Source of the DNA: Halichoerus grypus | Taxonomy: Eukaryota; Chordata; Mammalia; Carnivora; Phocidae | Direction of reading: 5' to 3' | DNA: 64,000 bases | NCBI RefSeq assembly: GCF_964656455.1 | Contig: NC_135719.1 | Span: forward strand, 76,355,562-76,419,561 | Part shown: in pieces, positions 46,642-57,650 of the stretch | Layout of the letters: every line of letters starts with the position of its first letter | Position numbering within the stretch: the stretch's first letter is position 1 | Program-made: the position numbers and the translations under genes | The notes under the pieces: model-generated | The model's database searches: none | The model's input: only the letters and a program-made list of their open reading frames with translations | Told to the model about the DNA's origin: nothing

Positions 46642-46655
46642 AACAATCTATTGTT
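46642..46655. promoter_or_regulatory. Candidate paired SOX-type site in GREM1 intron 1
   Basis: AACAAT and ATTGTT lie in inverted arrangement with two bases between them (AACAATCTATTGTT). SOX HMG proteins recognise cores of the AACAAT type, and paired inverted sites are known in cartilage enhancers bound by SOX9, though usually with a spacing of about 3-5 bases. It lies in an apparently repeat-free block. Candidate only. Confidence 0.35.
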
Positions 46656-47495
46656 AAGTGGGTCACGGGGATTTAAGCTGTCCCAGGGACCCCAGAGTGG
46701 TGGCTTCCTTTTGGCTGTACACACAACTTAAATAAATAGCAGAGAAGAGGTTAAGATAACCCCGATCCCAGGGTGAGGAGTCTTCTTTCACCCCAGGGCT
46801 TTTCAGCCCCGACCCCTTCCTTTCTTTTCTTTACTTTTTTCTTTTCCTTTCCTTTCTTTTTTCTTTTTTTTGGAAGGGGGGCCTAGGGGCCTTGAAGAGA
46901 TGGGCATTTCAAAGCAACAAGGGAAAGATCTTAAGAAAACTACGGTCTCATCTCCCTGGCCCACGCAAGTCTACAACAGTAGGTGATTTGATTGCTATCA
47001 CTGGATAAATTGCACTCTCCAATTGTAGTATTAACTAATTATTGAAGCGTTCTTTAGAACCATAGTTGCTCTCTGTGTGTGTATTTAACCCTCAGGTCAT
47101 TGTAGGAATTAAAGTCTTTTGTAAACTTCGTAATTTTACAGGTTTCCTAGTTTCTTAAAAGTCCATTTTGAGTGAAATGTTTTGGTAACCCACCATCTAT
47201 AGGAAATCCTAGTTGGCCGACACAGTCTTTATGGGAATGATTAGACAGAGAAGAGTAGAAACCTACTGTGTCCTCACATCTTTGAATCAGAGCTGCCTGC
47301 CTTGTCTTCTAAACTGAAGCCCTCGGTCTTAATGTTTAAGTATCACAAGTGAAATAAGGCCAAGAAATTTTATGCCACAGACCCCTTTCCAAAGAAATGC
47401 TTGTCAACAGTGAAGCTGTGGAGCATGTCCTAGAAGAGAGAGTTAAGGACTGGTGGGAAAACCTAATGCTTTTATGTAAAGAAAAGTATGGGGGC

Positions 47496-47515
47496 GGGGG
47501 GGGGGGGGGGGGGGG
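47496..47515 (+). repeat. Poly(G) run of 20
   Basis: Twenty consecutive G, preceded by GGGGGC and followed by AGGTGTTGGGGAGG. It is likely length-polymorphic and able to form a G-quadruplex on the transcribed RNA. Confidence 0.9.
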
Positions 47516-47799
47516 AGGTGTTGGGGAGGTAACTGTAGCATCCAACTGAAAGGCACAGATCAGGCAAGTGTTACCAGCCCATGCCTTACATCTGCAAGGA
47601 ATTTTCTTTAGTTTTAACATATGCTCTTAGAAATGCAAAGTACAACAGTAATTCCTGGGACAACAGAAGTTTTTTTTTTTTTTTTCACATGTGAACATCA
47701 AGATACAAACTAGATAATTATTTGACTTACAATATTCTTCAAACTGTATTGCATTAGAAAGAAGTCCACGCATCCCTTATTAAGTACTGTGCTGGGTGT

Positions 47800-48040
47800 C
47801 CATAGAACAGTGGTTAAAGACACGTTTGGGGGCTAGGTAGAATGGGTCTCCAACCCTGACTCTCCAGCTGAGGAGCTGTTTGACCTTGGGCAGATTCCTA
47901 ACTTTTCTGACTCTGGATTCCCTGATCGATAAGAGGAAGACAATATTATCTACCGCATGTTCTATCGTGAAAAAGAAATGATAAAATACGGTCTGATTTA
48001 TGCACAATGCCATGCATGCTAAGGGTTCAAAAATATAGAT
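47800..48040 (+). repeat. MIR SINE, plus orientation
   Basis: ACAGTGGTTAAAGACACG, GTTTGACCTTGGGCAGATTCC, TAACTTTTCTGACTCTGG and GAAGACAATATTATCTACCG follow the MIR consensus from 5' part to core. Confidence 0.75.
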
Positions 48041-48554
48041 AACTCTGATTATTGGTGGTGGTACTGGAAGAGGCAGTAACATTATACAGCACCAGATATA
48101 TTACAAGGTGGTTCTGAAATTAAATCCCAAATTCAGACTAGCACACATCTTGCATCACAATATAGAACCTATAGATTGACTCTCAGTAGCACTGCTCAGT
48201 GAATATTTATGACTTTCTAACTTGTTTCCTGTTGACCTCAAAAATTGTATACAATCATTCACTTCAGCAAAAAATCTTCCAGTGAGCATAGAGCTCCTGA
48301 GATACTTAACTACCTGGTGGTTTCCTTTCTGTACTATGCGATGTGGGAGGCCAGCCAGATTTAGTTTGAATGGTCTTCTGAATAAGGTGGCTGTAGTTAG
48401 GGTCTTGCAACTCATACAGGATGAGACTTTATCCTCTACTAGTTTGCAAGCAAGTAATTTTTATCTTCTTGGTTCAACCTGTCTGAAAAAAAAAAAAAAT
48501 CGACCCAGTATATTCTTATGAAATTCTCTACTTAACTTCTAAAAGTTATCTTTT

Positions 48555-48737
48555 TGGTGGCTCAGTCGTTAAGCGTCTGCGTTCGGCTCAGGTCATGATC
48601 CCGGAGTTCTGGGATCGAGCCCCGCATCGGGCTCCTTGCTCGGCAGGAAGCCTGCTTCTCCCTCTCCCACTCCCCTTGCTTGTGTTCCTGCTCTCGCTAT
48701 CTCTCTCTCTGTCAAATAAAATCTTTAAAAAAATAAT
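48555..48737 (+). mobile_element. CAN-SINE, sense, 5'-truncated
   Basis: Starts at GGTGGCTCAGTCG, lacking the first bases of the head, and runs to TCAAATAAAATCTTTAAAAA. The duplication is AAAAGTTATCTTTT (48541-48554) and AAAAGCTATCTTTT (48738-48751), with one mismatch. Confidence 0.93.
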
Positions 48738-50557
48738 AAAAGCTATCTTTTTAAAAATTCAAGATCAAGTTAAAAATAACCTTTCTCTTCTCAAAGATTT
48801 AGTTCTGAGAAAAAGGAGATTATTCTAAAATCTGGCCTGCATTTAGAGCATTTGCTGTCACTTTAATTATTTTCTTCTACTGGGAGAATAATTTGATGTC
48901 ATGCCTGTTGAACGTCTTTCTAAAACTTAATTCATCAGGAGGAGTCAATCAGATGTTCAAGCATAGACATCTGGCTTGCTGACCATTGTCAATTCACTGT
49001 AATTCCCACTCAGCACTCCATTTAACTGATTATAAGCAGGTTGGTTAGCTAAAATGAGAAATACAGCAAGAAGAGTGCCAAAAGGAGCTGACCTAAACTT
49101 GCCCAAAGACATTGAGAATATTGGATACAGGTCACACAGAGCATTTTTATTTCTGATTCCCTAGAGTTAGATGATTATGTTCATAGAGCCTTGTGAAGAT
49201 TGGAATAAATCACCATGACCTACACAGGACAGAGGTGTGGGATAAGCTATATCTCTTGATCACTATGGGAAACCATCAGGTAGAGGAAAGCATCAGGTAG
49301 AGAAGAACTGCTTTGAGAGTATCTATGTGCTCTGGGACAAGTGGATTGGGGGGAGGACAGTAGTAAAGGGAAAAAAGGTAGGGGTGGGTGGGTCTTGCTG
49401 ATGGAGAGCAATTGCAGAGAAAGCTCACCACGAAAATATCACATTACTTGGAGAAGCAGAAATGCATTAAGGAGAAGTTGAGGCAAATTTTGAAAAGAAG
49501 AATGTTGTCTGCAATGAGTGTAAAGGGAGGTCTTTTTTGGGTGTCCTGATGCACTCTGGACCCACAAAATGCAGCTCATCTTCAATGATGTGAGTGGGTC
49601 ATTTCATGAATGCAAATTACCAAAAATGTTTGCAGCTCATGGTTGGGCATGAGGGATAATTCATAGGAACCTGAGGTTTGATTAAGATTTGGATTGATTT
49701 TTGATAATGGGGCATTCTGTGAGGTGCTGATATGGAAAAGAATTGTCTCAAGAAATTTACATCTTCATGATTTCCTGCATGCTTGTGATATTTACAAAGT
49801 GCAAATTATTTGGTGGCAATACAATTGGGATTTCAAGAACAAAACAGTCCCTTTTTCTTCACTGAGTAATCATGACCAGTCTGTGGTGTGTGTGTGCGGG
49901 GGGAGGTTGGGTGACCACAATGACTTAACAGAGCCCTGGTTCTAGAACTATTAGAGTTCTCAACCTTCGAACTCTTACTCATGTGGAATATGCAGAGCCC
50001 TTCAGAGTACCACTGATCTTTAAGCTGAGGTCTGTGTTGATTGAGATTCCTTAAGTTGGTTTTTACTTTTCTCCAAATAACTAGTTACAAGTTTTAAAGA
50101 GTCAAAAGCCTCACAATAAGCACTAAAGATCTTAAAAAGTAGGCTTTTCTAAAAAATGAAAAACCATTTTAAAACATTTTCCACACCTAATAAACCTTAT
50201 TTTGAGAAAAATTTACTTTTCTTAAAAAACCAAAAAATAAGAAAACAGCCTGTCATTCCAGACCCCTTGGGCTTACAGGGTTCGCACGCTCCCATAGGAA
50301 CAGGAAGTCTATCCAAATTAAAACTGAAAACCACAGTTGACTAATTTTGAATTTACTGCTTGCTTTATTGTTGGTTTCTGCCATAGTGAATACAATGGCT
50401 TCAATTAGAAAATGAAACCCACAGCATTCTGCATGGGACCAGGTAAAAAATAGTGGCTATCTGAAGTTTTCCTAGAAAAAGAAAGACAAATATTAAGGTA
50501 CTTCTAGGCTAAGAGTTTGCTATACTGTAAGTCAGAAATTAAGATGATTGTGTTAGG

Positions 50558-50724
50558 GGACGCCTGGGTGGCTCAATCAGTTAAGCGTCTGCCTTTGGCT
50601 GGGGTCATGATCTCGGGGTCCTGAGATGGAGCCTCGCATCAGGCTCCCTGCTCAGTGGGGAGTCTGCTTCTCCCCTTTCTTGTGCTCTCTCTCTGACATA
50701 AATAAATAAAATCTTAAAAAAAAA
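50558..50724 (+). mobile_element. CAN-SINE, sense
   Basis: GACGCCTGGGTGGCTCAATC head, a shortened CT-rich middle and CATAAATAAATAAAATC with an A tail. The 17-bp duplication at 50541-50557 and 50725-50741 has two mismatches. Confidence 0.93.
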
Positions 50725-52029
50725 AAGAAGATTATGTTAGGCTCGGCTGCTCATTGGCACATGTGAAGGCATTTTAAAAACGAAAACGGAACCTCTGTAA
50801 ATCAGTGTGGTCCATAACAAGCATTCATTTAACAGAAGAGCACCTATTCTGCACCAGGCACTGAGGATAAGGTGATGAATAAGTCCTCATGACTCTCAGA
50901 CTAGGTATTTATTTAATGACAGATGTGAAAATGCCAGGAAGGAAAAGTTGAGCATAAAAAGAGTCCCATGTTGGTCTGGAGAAAGAAAATTGCCATTTTT
51001 TGGACAGATGTTTGTGGGAGGGGATGGCTTTATGACGTGAACTGTCCTATGCACACAGTGTACTTTCCCAGTCAGTTTCAGATTAGCCTCTGTGATGTTG
51101 GACTCAGAGGGTCTTGCTCTGGGAGGGCTGAATTGTCCTTGGGGCCATTTTCAGTAGGGAGGAGGGAAGACTGTGGGTGTAGGCCTACGGCTGTCTCATG
51201 CTCCTCTTTGAAATGGGCAGAGACTGAATTTTAGTTTAGATCCTGGCCCCCAATTGAATAAATAGCAGAAATTTGTAAAAGCTTCTCAAATTCACAATAT
51301 ATTTGCCTAGGAGACTGAACTGTCATGGCTCAAGTTATCCTGGTCTCTGGAGAAAATCAGCCCTGTTTTATAACTGGACTTTTCTCATGAGTGATTTTTT
51401 TAAAGACAAAACAAGGAAATTAATTTTTTTGTTGTTGAGGCAAAAAAGGCTCTGTTTAAAGAACAGGGATGTTGTAACATAAACTGACAAAAGCCAGGGA
51501 GTCTACAGTCCAAAGAACAGGAGCTAAATGTCACATTATCAGTTCCAAACTTGAACTTCCCCCAAAGTATTAGGTTAATGTTGGAAAAATGGTGCCATTT
51601 AAGGATATTTTAAATTTAATATTTAATTATCTTAATTTGACATTATCCTTAGGGTTGCATAGTCTTTACTTACAGGGACTGTTGCTTAGAGAATGTAGAT
51701 TCCACAGGGCCTCTGTCTTTGAAAGGTAATTGCTTTAGCGGATCATGCCAACTTGTATAGTTCCTTGGGGGGACGTGATAAGGTTACTATTAAATTGTAC
51801 ATTATTATATGTAATGCTGGCATACAAAAGAGAGGAGGGAAATGGGTACTTCCCAGCAGTGCCTTAGGTTCAGAACCATGGTGGGCATGGGGGCTGGGGG
51901 ATAGGGGAAGCCTTAAGATTCAGGTCAGATTTGGTAAGGTGGCCTGAGAGGGAGGCTGTGCATTTGCAATTGCACTCTTTGAAAAGAAAATCCTTCCACA
52001 TTTTAATAACTCTTTTCTGTGCCCCAGGG

Positions 52030-52156
52030 TTGCAAGTGCTACAGGCCTTGTTACTCAAAGCTTGTTAGAAAGGCAGACCTACTGAATTAGAATCTGCATT
52101 TTAACAATGCCCCCAGGTGATCATCTGCTCATTGAGGTTTGAGAGGCACTGTGTCA
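52030..52156 (-). mobile_element. MER5-type DNA transposon fragment
   Basis: TTAGAAAGGCAGACCTACTG, GAATTAGAATCTGCATTTTA, CAATGCCCCCAGGTGATC and GGTTTGAGAGGCACTGTG follow MER5 order with an imperfect terminus. The orientation is uncertain. Confidence 0.6.
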
Positions 52157-53299
52157 GGAGAATCTCAATAGCGTGACGCTTGCACTCTTCAAAAATATGC
52201 TCTGGCTTCTCCTCTTCCTCCTCTGTCCTCTCTACCTTCCCTTAACACTCTGCCTCTAGATGAGCCCTCCTTTCTCTGATTTACATTCCTCACTCCATTT
52301 TTCTCTCTCTCTCCATCTTTGCTTTCCTGTTTGTTTGTTTTGTTAGTTTTCCCTCTGCCTCCCCACTTACCTAATTTTTTTTGCCATTGTTCATTGCCTT
52401 TCTGACCCATGTCTAACTCCAGGCCCATCCACAATAATTCACTATCACTAATTTATTCTACATGTCCATGGCATTTATTAGTGTAAATATTTGCACATAC
52501 CTGTTTTCCTGTGCCATTTTCTACCTCCTAGATGTTACATACACAGATACACACACATAGGTGAATGACCTATTTCACCATTTAAAAGTAGAAAAATGTA
52601 TATCACGATATCATGAATGATATAAAAAATAGCTATGCCCATTTAGAAATGAGAACAGGTGAGAGGTCCAGGAGTCTTAGGAGTTAATGTGATCTTTCTG
52701 GAAAGGTAACTCATTCTGTCTGCAATCCTGCCATAGATTTGGTTAGTTCTAAAATTGCTTTCCTTTGTACCTCAAATTTGATCTGAACAGCCTATCTGGG
52801 GAGATGAGGTCTTTGTACCCGTGCTTACATGAAGTCATTTCTTGAGAAGCAAAGTGATTTTGTCAAGGTCAGATAGCAAGTTGTTGCCCCAAGACTTGGA
52901 CTGGAAACTCAGTCTTGATTTTGCATCCAGTGCTGCTCCTGCTAAGTGCTCTCCCTCCCTCGGCTGCTTGCCTGTCTCCTCCAGAGGTTTCCTTGCAATG
53001 CACGCTATCAGCGAACATCTCCTAAGCATCCAACCAACCGAACAAGGCACAACTCAGGAAGCACTCAGGCCAGTTGGGGAGAAAAAGAGACTGGGAGCCT
53101 TTCCTGGCAGATGAAGCCTGGACAGTGAGGCCGATTTGTCTTGCTGTAGAACTAAATAGAAAACTGGGTTTTTCCCCAGAGAGGTGCAAAGGTAATTGGA
53201 CCTAATACAAGAACGAATACAATTAAGTGACCATAAGACAACTTCAGATGTGATTGGTGTCAGCAGCCAGGAAGGAATTCCGGTGGGAGGACATGCCAT

Positions 53300-53475
53300 G
53301 AAGAGATAGGGCCTGGCTGAGTTCAGACCTTGGCTTCTTCGCAGGTGACCCTGGGCAAGGTACTTCGTGGCTTGACGATGGGGGGGCGGGGATATGAGAA
53401 TAATAACACCTGATTCATAGAGATATTGTGAGAAGGAAATGAAATATCTCACATAGAGTGTTTAACAAGTGCCTG
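53300..53475 (+). repeat. MIR SINE close to the GREM1 exon 2 acceptor
   Basis: GCTGAGTTCAGACCTTGGC, AGGTGACCCTGGGCAAGGTA, GAATAATAACACCTGATTC and TTTAACAAGTGCCTG follow MIR from head to 3' part. It ends about 80 bp before the acceptor. Confidence 0.75.
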
Positions 53476-53556
53476 CTAAAATGTTAGCTGCTATTAATTT
53501 TTGAATTGACTTGTCCGTCTTCTGTGTCTCCCCTCTCTGTGCTTCCCTCCCATAGC

Positions 53557-54111
53557 ATGAGCCGCACCGCCTACACTGTGGGAGCCCTGCTTCTCCTCTT
53601 GGGGACCCTGCTGCCCACCGCCGAAGGGAAAAAGAAGGGGTCCCAAGGTGCCATCCCCCCACCAGACAAGGCCCAGCACAATGACTCCGAGCAGACTCAG
53701 TCTCCCCAGCAGCCGGGCTCCAGGAACCGGGGGCGTGGCCAAGGGCGTGGCACCGCCATGCCCGGGGAGGAGGTGCTGGAGTCCAGCCAGGAGGCCCTGC
53801 ATGTGACCGAGCGCAAATACCTGAAGCGAGACTGGTGCAAAACCCAGCCGCTGAAGCAGACCATCCACGAGGAGGGCTGCAACAGCCGCACCATCATCAA
53901 CCGCTTCTGCTACGGCCAGTGCAACTCCTTCTACATCCCCAGGCACATCCGGAAGGAGGAAGGCTCCTTTCAGTCCTGCTCCTTCTGCAAGCCCAAGAAG
54001 TTCACCACCATGATGGTCACACTCAACTGCCCCGAACTGCAGCCGCCCACCAAGAAGAAGAGGGTCACACGAGTCAAGCAGTGTCGATGCATATCCATCG
54101 ATTTGGATTAA
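53557..54111 (+). CDS. GREM1: GREM1, gremlin-1, secreted BMP antagonist (DAN family)
   Basis: Encodes 184 residues, the exact length of human GREM1, in one exon. Gremlin-1 is a secreted, heparin-binding dimer that sequesters BMP2, BMP4 and BMP7 and acts in limb patterning, kidney and lung development and intestinal crypts. Visible parts: signal peptide 1-24 with a leucine run at 11-15; a basic, Gly/Arg-rich linker; one N-glycosylation sequon N42-D-S; and a C-terminal cystine knot with nine cysteines at 94, 108, 118, 122, 141, 144, 158, 176 and 178, including the FCYGQC and CRCIS motifs. Basic patches KPKK and KKKR are the likely heparan-sulfate contacts. From memory it differs from human mainly at residue 21 (T for A). 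The start is chosen because acceptor AG (53554-53555) leaves only one base before this ATG. An in-frame ATG 51 bases upstream lies in the intron. Confidence 0.98.
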   Translation: MSRTAYTVGALLLLLGTLLPTAEGKKKGSQGAIPPPDKAQHNDSEQTQSPQQPGSRNRGRGQGRGTAMPGEEVLESSQEALHVTERKYLKRDWCKTQPLKQTIHEEGCNSRTIINRFCYGQCNSFYIPRHIRKEEGSFQSCSFCKPKKFTTMMVTLNCPELQPPTKKKRVTRVKQCRCISIDLD

Positions 54112-56152
54112 GCTGAGCACACCCAGCCTGTCCTAGGGATGCAGCCCCGGGCGGGCCCAGAGCCAAACCTAAAACGACCTGATTCTTACTTGGCTTCAAC
54201 CTACAGGCAAGAAGAACCGCCAGCTGCCTTCTGACAGGAGCCTGCTAGTGCGTAGTTTGTGTGCATGAGTGTGTATGGGTGTCTGGGGGCTTGCAGATGC
54301 CAGAGGAGGGCACTTCCTATTATGCAAACGTATCCGCTTCCATGGGGCTGGCACAGAAGGCCCACACCCGGGGGAGGAGGCACGTGAAAAGGGGCAGGGC
54401 TGCGGTCAGGTTCTGCGGTGTATTCCGTGTGCCCTTCCGGGGACCAGAATCTCCCTTCTGAATGAATGTTAACGCAAGAGGCTACTCTGCGGGCAAGAGA
54501 CCTTGTTTTAGTGCTGCATTCTACTTGGAAAGGGTATTTCCACCTGTGCTTGCTTCTTCCCCTCCTCCTCCTCTCTTCCACAGCCCATCCCTTCTTAGGA
54601 TCTCAGTGACTATTTCGGTCTAATTCCCTCTCTGCCAGGGACTCGAAATTAGCTCACTTGACCATAGACGTGACTGTTTCTTATTTTGGGAAGGGTCTCC
54701 CGACTCCGGGAGCCTGGTGGGCGTGCAAAGGGCAAGAAGGACACAGGAGGGGGTGGAGGGAGGGACAGAAGGGGAGGACCAATTGGGCACAGCACAAGTT
54801 CCGTAGGGAGACCTGTAGAGTCTTGAAAGGCCAACCCCAAAACACAGTGCCACCCATGCTTCAGCGAGTTTTTCCCTGGTATTTAACCAAAACCAAGTGA
54901 ACAGAGGAGAAATGAAATTGCCAAAAAATCACTAACTTTGGCTGTCACTGTGATCTGCTGAAATTGGCTGTAACCCGACACCAAACTTAAAACATAAACA
55001 TTGACCACTCCTATTTTCAGAACCCCATGAGTGAGCAAAACCAAGACGACCCCCACCCCCCACTTCGCCCCTCAGACAGAAAATAGATGTAGTTCAGAGC
55101 ACTCTATGCAGGGGTAGGAAGTAAACAAACACCTCATAAGGAGAAGGTCCTCATATCTTTCCTTTTGCTTGGTTGTAATCCCCTCTTTCCCAGTTCATTA
55201 TTTCTGTGTAATGCTTCTGAGAGCCACAACCCTTACTATAAAGATTCTGCCTCTGCTGAGTGTCCCTGGCAGTGAAGAACCAGGCTAAGATGGGGGAGTT
55301 GAGGGACTGCTTTATTTGAGCTAGAAGTATATTGTGGGTCCTTTTGTTTTAGCTGTTGGTAGGAGACTGAGGTGGGGAGCAGAGGAGAAGAACGAAAGAA
55401 AGGTGATTGCCTCTGGCTAAGGAGTAGTTTAATGCCTGGAAGGAGGTATAAAGGATGTGTCCTCCCCTTCTTCCTTTGCCTTCTCAGGGTCTAATGAGAA
55501 ATCCCAGTTAAGAAATCAGAGCATTTGGGGAAAAAAAAAATCCAGACATTTGGGTGCATTAGCTGTCTCTCTACTGGTGGTGGGATTCGGGTAACATTGT
55601 AATTGTTCAGAACCTACTGGTAGACCCCTCCTCTGATTAAACTCGGGCTTCTTCCCATCCCTGCTTAGGATTTATCTAATGGCCAAAGTGCAGGGCAGGT
55701 GGACCTTACTGCATTTTGGATTTGGCTCACCTGTTCTCTTCAAGCCTGAGGTTTTCTATGTAAACCCATCCCCACCCCCCAAACACTTTTTTTTTTGCCT
55801 TGTACCTTCTCATCCTTGCTAGCCAAGTCACGTGTGATATGGGAAACAAGCACCATCGACTAGCATTTTAGTTGCCCATCCAGGCGCCAGCATTGCACTA
55901 AAGAGGCTGCTTTTATTGTATTTTTTTTTTTTTTTTTTGGTGCAGCGCTCTCCCATCTAACAGCTAAGCCAGAACCGTGCTTTGAGGCAGAAGTTATCTT
56001 GAACACCCAAAATATTGGGTCGAGTTTTGAAACTTTTGAACTCACTACTGATGATTCCACACGAGACAAATTTGTCCAAACACACAGTCCGTGTATTTCG
56101 TGTACACTGTATGCCCCTGCCTTAAATCTTTCTATCATCCACATCCTCCAAC

Positions 56153-56158
56153 AATAAA
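56153..56158 (+). terminator. GREM1: Candidate proximal GREM1 polyadenylation signal
   Basis: AATAAA in CCAACAATAAAGCACAG. The same AATAAAGCACAG is present in human as I recall. Use would shorten the 3' UTR to about 2.1 kb. Confidence 0.55.
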
Positions 56159-57590
56159 GCACAGAATGGATTTAATTAAGCACACAAATACTAAGCCAGA
56201 ATTTTGAGGGTGGGGGAGAGGAAAAGAAAGGGGAAGGAGCTGAACATGTAAAACCACACTAGAAGAGGAAAAATGACATTTAGAACCAGCAGACACTGAA
56301 TTTCTCTTGTTGTTTTAATTCTGCCACAAGCATGCAGTTTTGTTAAAAAGAGATGACTTAAGTTGGCAGCAGTAATCTTCTTTTAGTAGCTTGTACCACA
56401 GTCTTGCATGTAAGTCGGATTTGGCTTAAGTAAAGAGAATTTCCTCAAAATTAACTTCACTGGGATAATCAACAGCCTAACTACCCTGAAAAAAAACAAA
56501 CAAAAAAAAAACCAGCGCTAACCAAAGAGGGAAATGTCTGCTTTTCTTACTGTGCCTAAATTAAGACTAGCAAAGTATGGTGTGTCTTCCAACATTTATT
56601 GAAAGTGCCATGTCTATTACATGTTGTATTGGAGTCACAGATGAAGAAGTATGTTTTTTTCATTACTATAGTAGAATTTTTTTATGGCAAGATATTTGTG
56701 ATCTCAATTTTTCCTGTTAAAATAATGCCAAACACCAAATATGAATTTTATGATGTACACTTTGTGCTTGGCATTAAAAGAGAAAAACACACATCCTGCA
56801 AGTCTGTAAGTTGTTTTTTTGTTATTGTAGTTCTTCAAACTTAAAAATGTAAGTGAAAAATCTGGAGGAAACGATAATTTCCACTGTGTGGAATGTGAAT
56901 AGTTAAACAAAAAGTTATGGTTATTTAATGTAATTATTAATTCAAATCCTTTGGTCACTGTAATTTTGAGCATTTGTTTTTTCTCCTTTATTTGACTTCC
57001 TCTGAGTTGAGCAAAGAAGAAAGTGGCACATTGTATGTTGTTGGAGGCTTTTATCAGGTCAGAGGGAAATAATAAAATCTCGACACATCTGAACATGTGT
57101 TACAAGAGTCAGGATCTGAGCTTTTGCTTTTTTTTAATCGAATGTTCCTTAAAGGTTAACATTTCTGAAGCAATATTAAGAGATATTTTAAATGTTATTT
57201 TGGAAGACTTATGACGTGTGTATACAAATAGCAGATAATAATGAATAGTTCACAAGTCCTTTTAAGGAGAAAATCTAAAATGAAAAGTGTATGTACAGAA
57301 CATGTCTAAATGACCAGTTAATGCTTAAGAGTGGAAGGAGTTCTATTGATTTGTCATTCTCAAGATATTTAATATCAACTGCATTATGTATTATGTGTGC
57401 TTTAATCATTAAAAACCAACAGAGGATTATATAGACTATGATTGAGTTACTTTGTTATGTATGAGGATGAGAGGCGATTTAATAGTCTCATAAAAGTTAA
57501 TTTGGTTTAAAGCAAAGTTTTATGAATCTGTAACTAGAATTTGATTTTAATCCCAATTATGTTCTATATCATCTTCCCCAAAGAGCAACC

Positions 57591-57596
57591 AATAAA
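57591..57596 (+). terminator. GREM1: GREM1 distal polyadenylation signal
   Basis: AATAAA in GCAACCAATAAATTGC, matching the human mRNA end as I remember it. A long GT-rich stretch (57610-57650) follows and would serve as the downstream element. Confidence 0.85.
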
Positions 57597-57609
57597 TTGC
57601 AACTCTTCT

Positions 57610-57650
57610 CTGTGTGTGTGTGTGTGTATGCATGTGTGTGTTTAACTGGT
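57610..57650 (+). repeat. (TG)n microsatellite just past the GREM1 3' end
   Basis: TGTGTGTGTGTGTGTGTATG followed by CATGTGTGTGTG. It is probably length-polymorphic. Its position just after the polyadenylation signal makes it part of the GU-rich downstream element. Confidence 0.9.

Larger units (their letters stand above)
45192..53555 (+). other. GREM1: GREM1 intron 1
   Basis: An 8.36-kb intron, donor GTGAGT, acceptor after a long pyrimidine tract ending CCTCCCATAG. The first 1.2 kb is CpG island. It then has a repeat-poor block (46470-47300) with a paired SOX-type site, a C/T-rich patch (46800-46870), a 20-G run (47496-47515), a MIR (47800-48040), two sense CAN-SINEs (48555, 50558), a MER5-type fragment (52030-52156) and a MIR just before exon 2 (53300-53475). 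No coding exon is seen. Confidence 0.85.
53556..57615 (+). other. GREM1: GREM1 exon 2 (coding plus 3' UTR)
   Basis: The exon opens with C then ATG, so the start codon lies one base past the splice junction. With exon 1 joined, position -3 is A, a favourable initiation context. The acceptor has a strong pyrimidine tract from 53521. The end is estimated from AATAAA at 57591-57596. Confidence 0.85.
54112..57615 (+). other. GREM1: GREM1 3' UTR, about 3.5 kb, AU-rich
   Basis: Single-copy and aligned in my memory with the human GREM1 3' UTR along its length, including CTACTGATGATTC near 56043, CAGTCTTGCATGTAAG near 56399, AATGCCAAACACCAAATATG near 56725 and the TTTAATATCAACTGCATTATG stretch near 57367. 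The distal half is AU-rich with several ATTTA motifs, suggesting control of stability. A T-run at 55919-55938 is the main low-complexity part. No SINE has entered it. The open frames here are chance. Confidence 0.88.

Noticed and set aside
53506..53556. Upstream in-frame ATG extending GREM1 by 17 residues
   Set aside because: It lies in intron 1 before the acceptor AG at 53554-53555; the MSRTAYTVG start gives the family length and a clean signal peptide.
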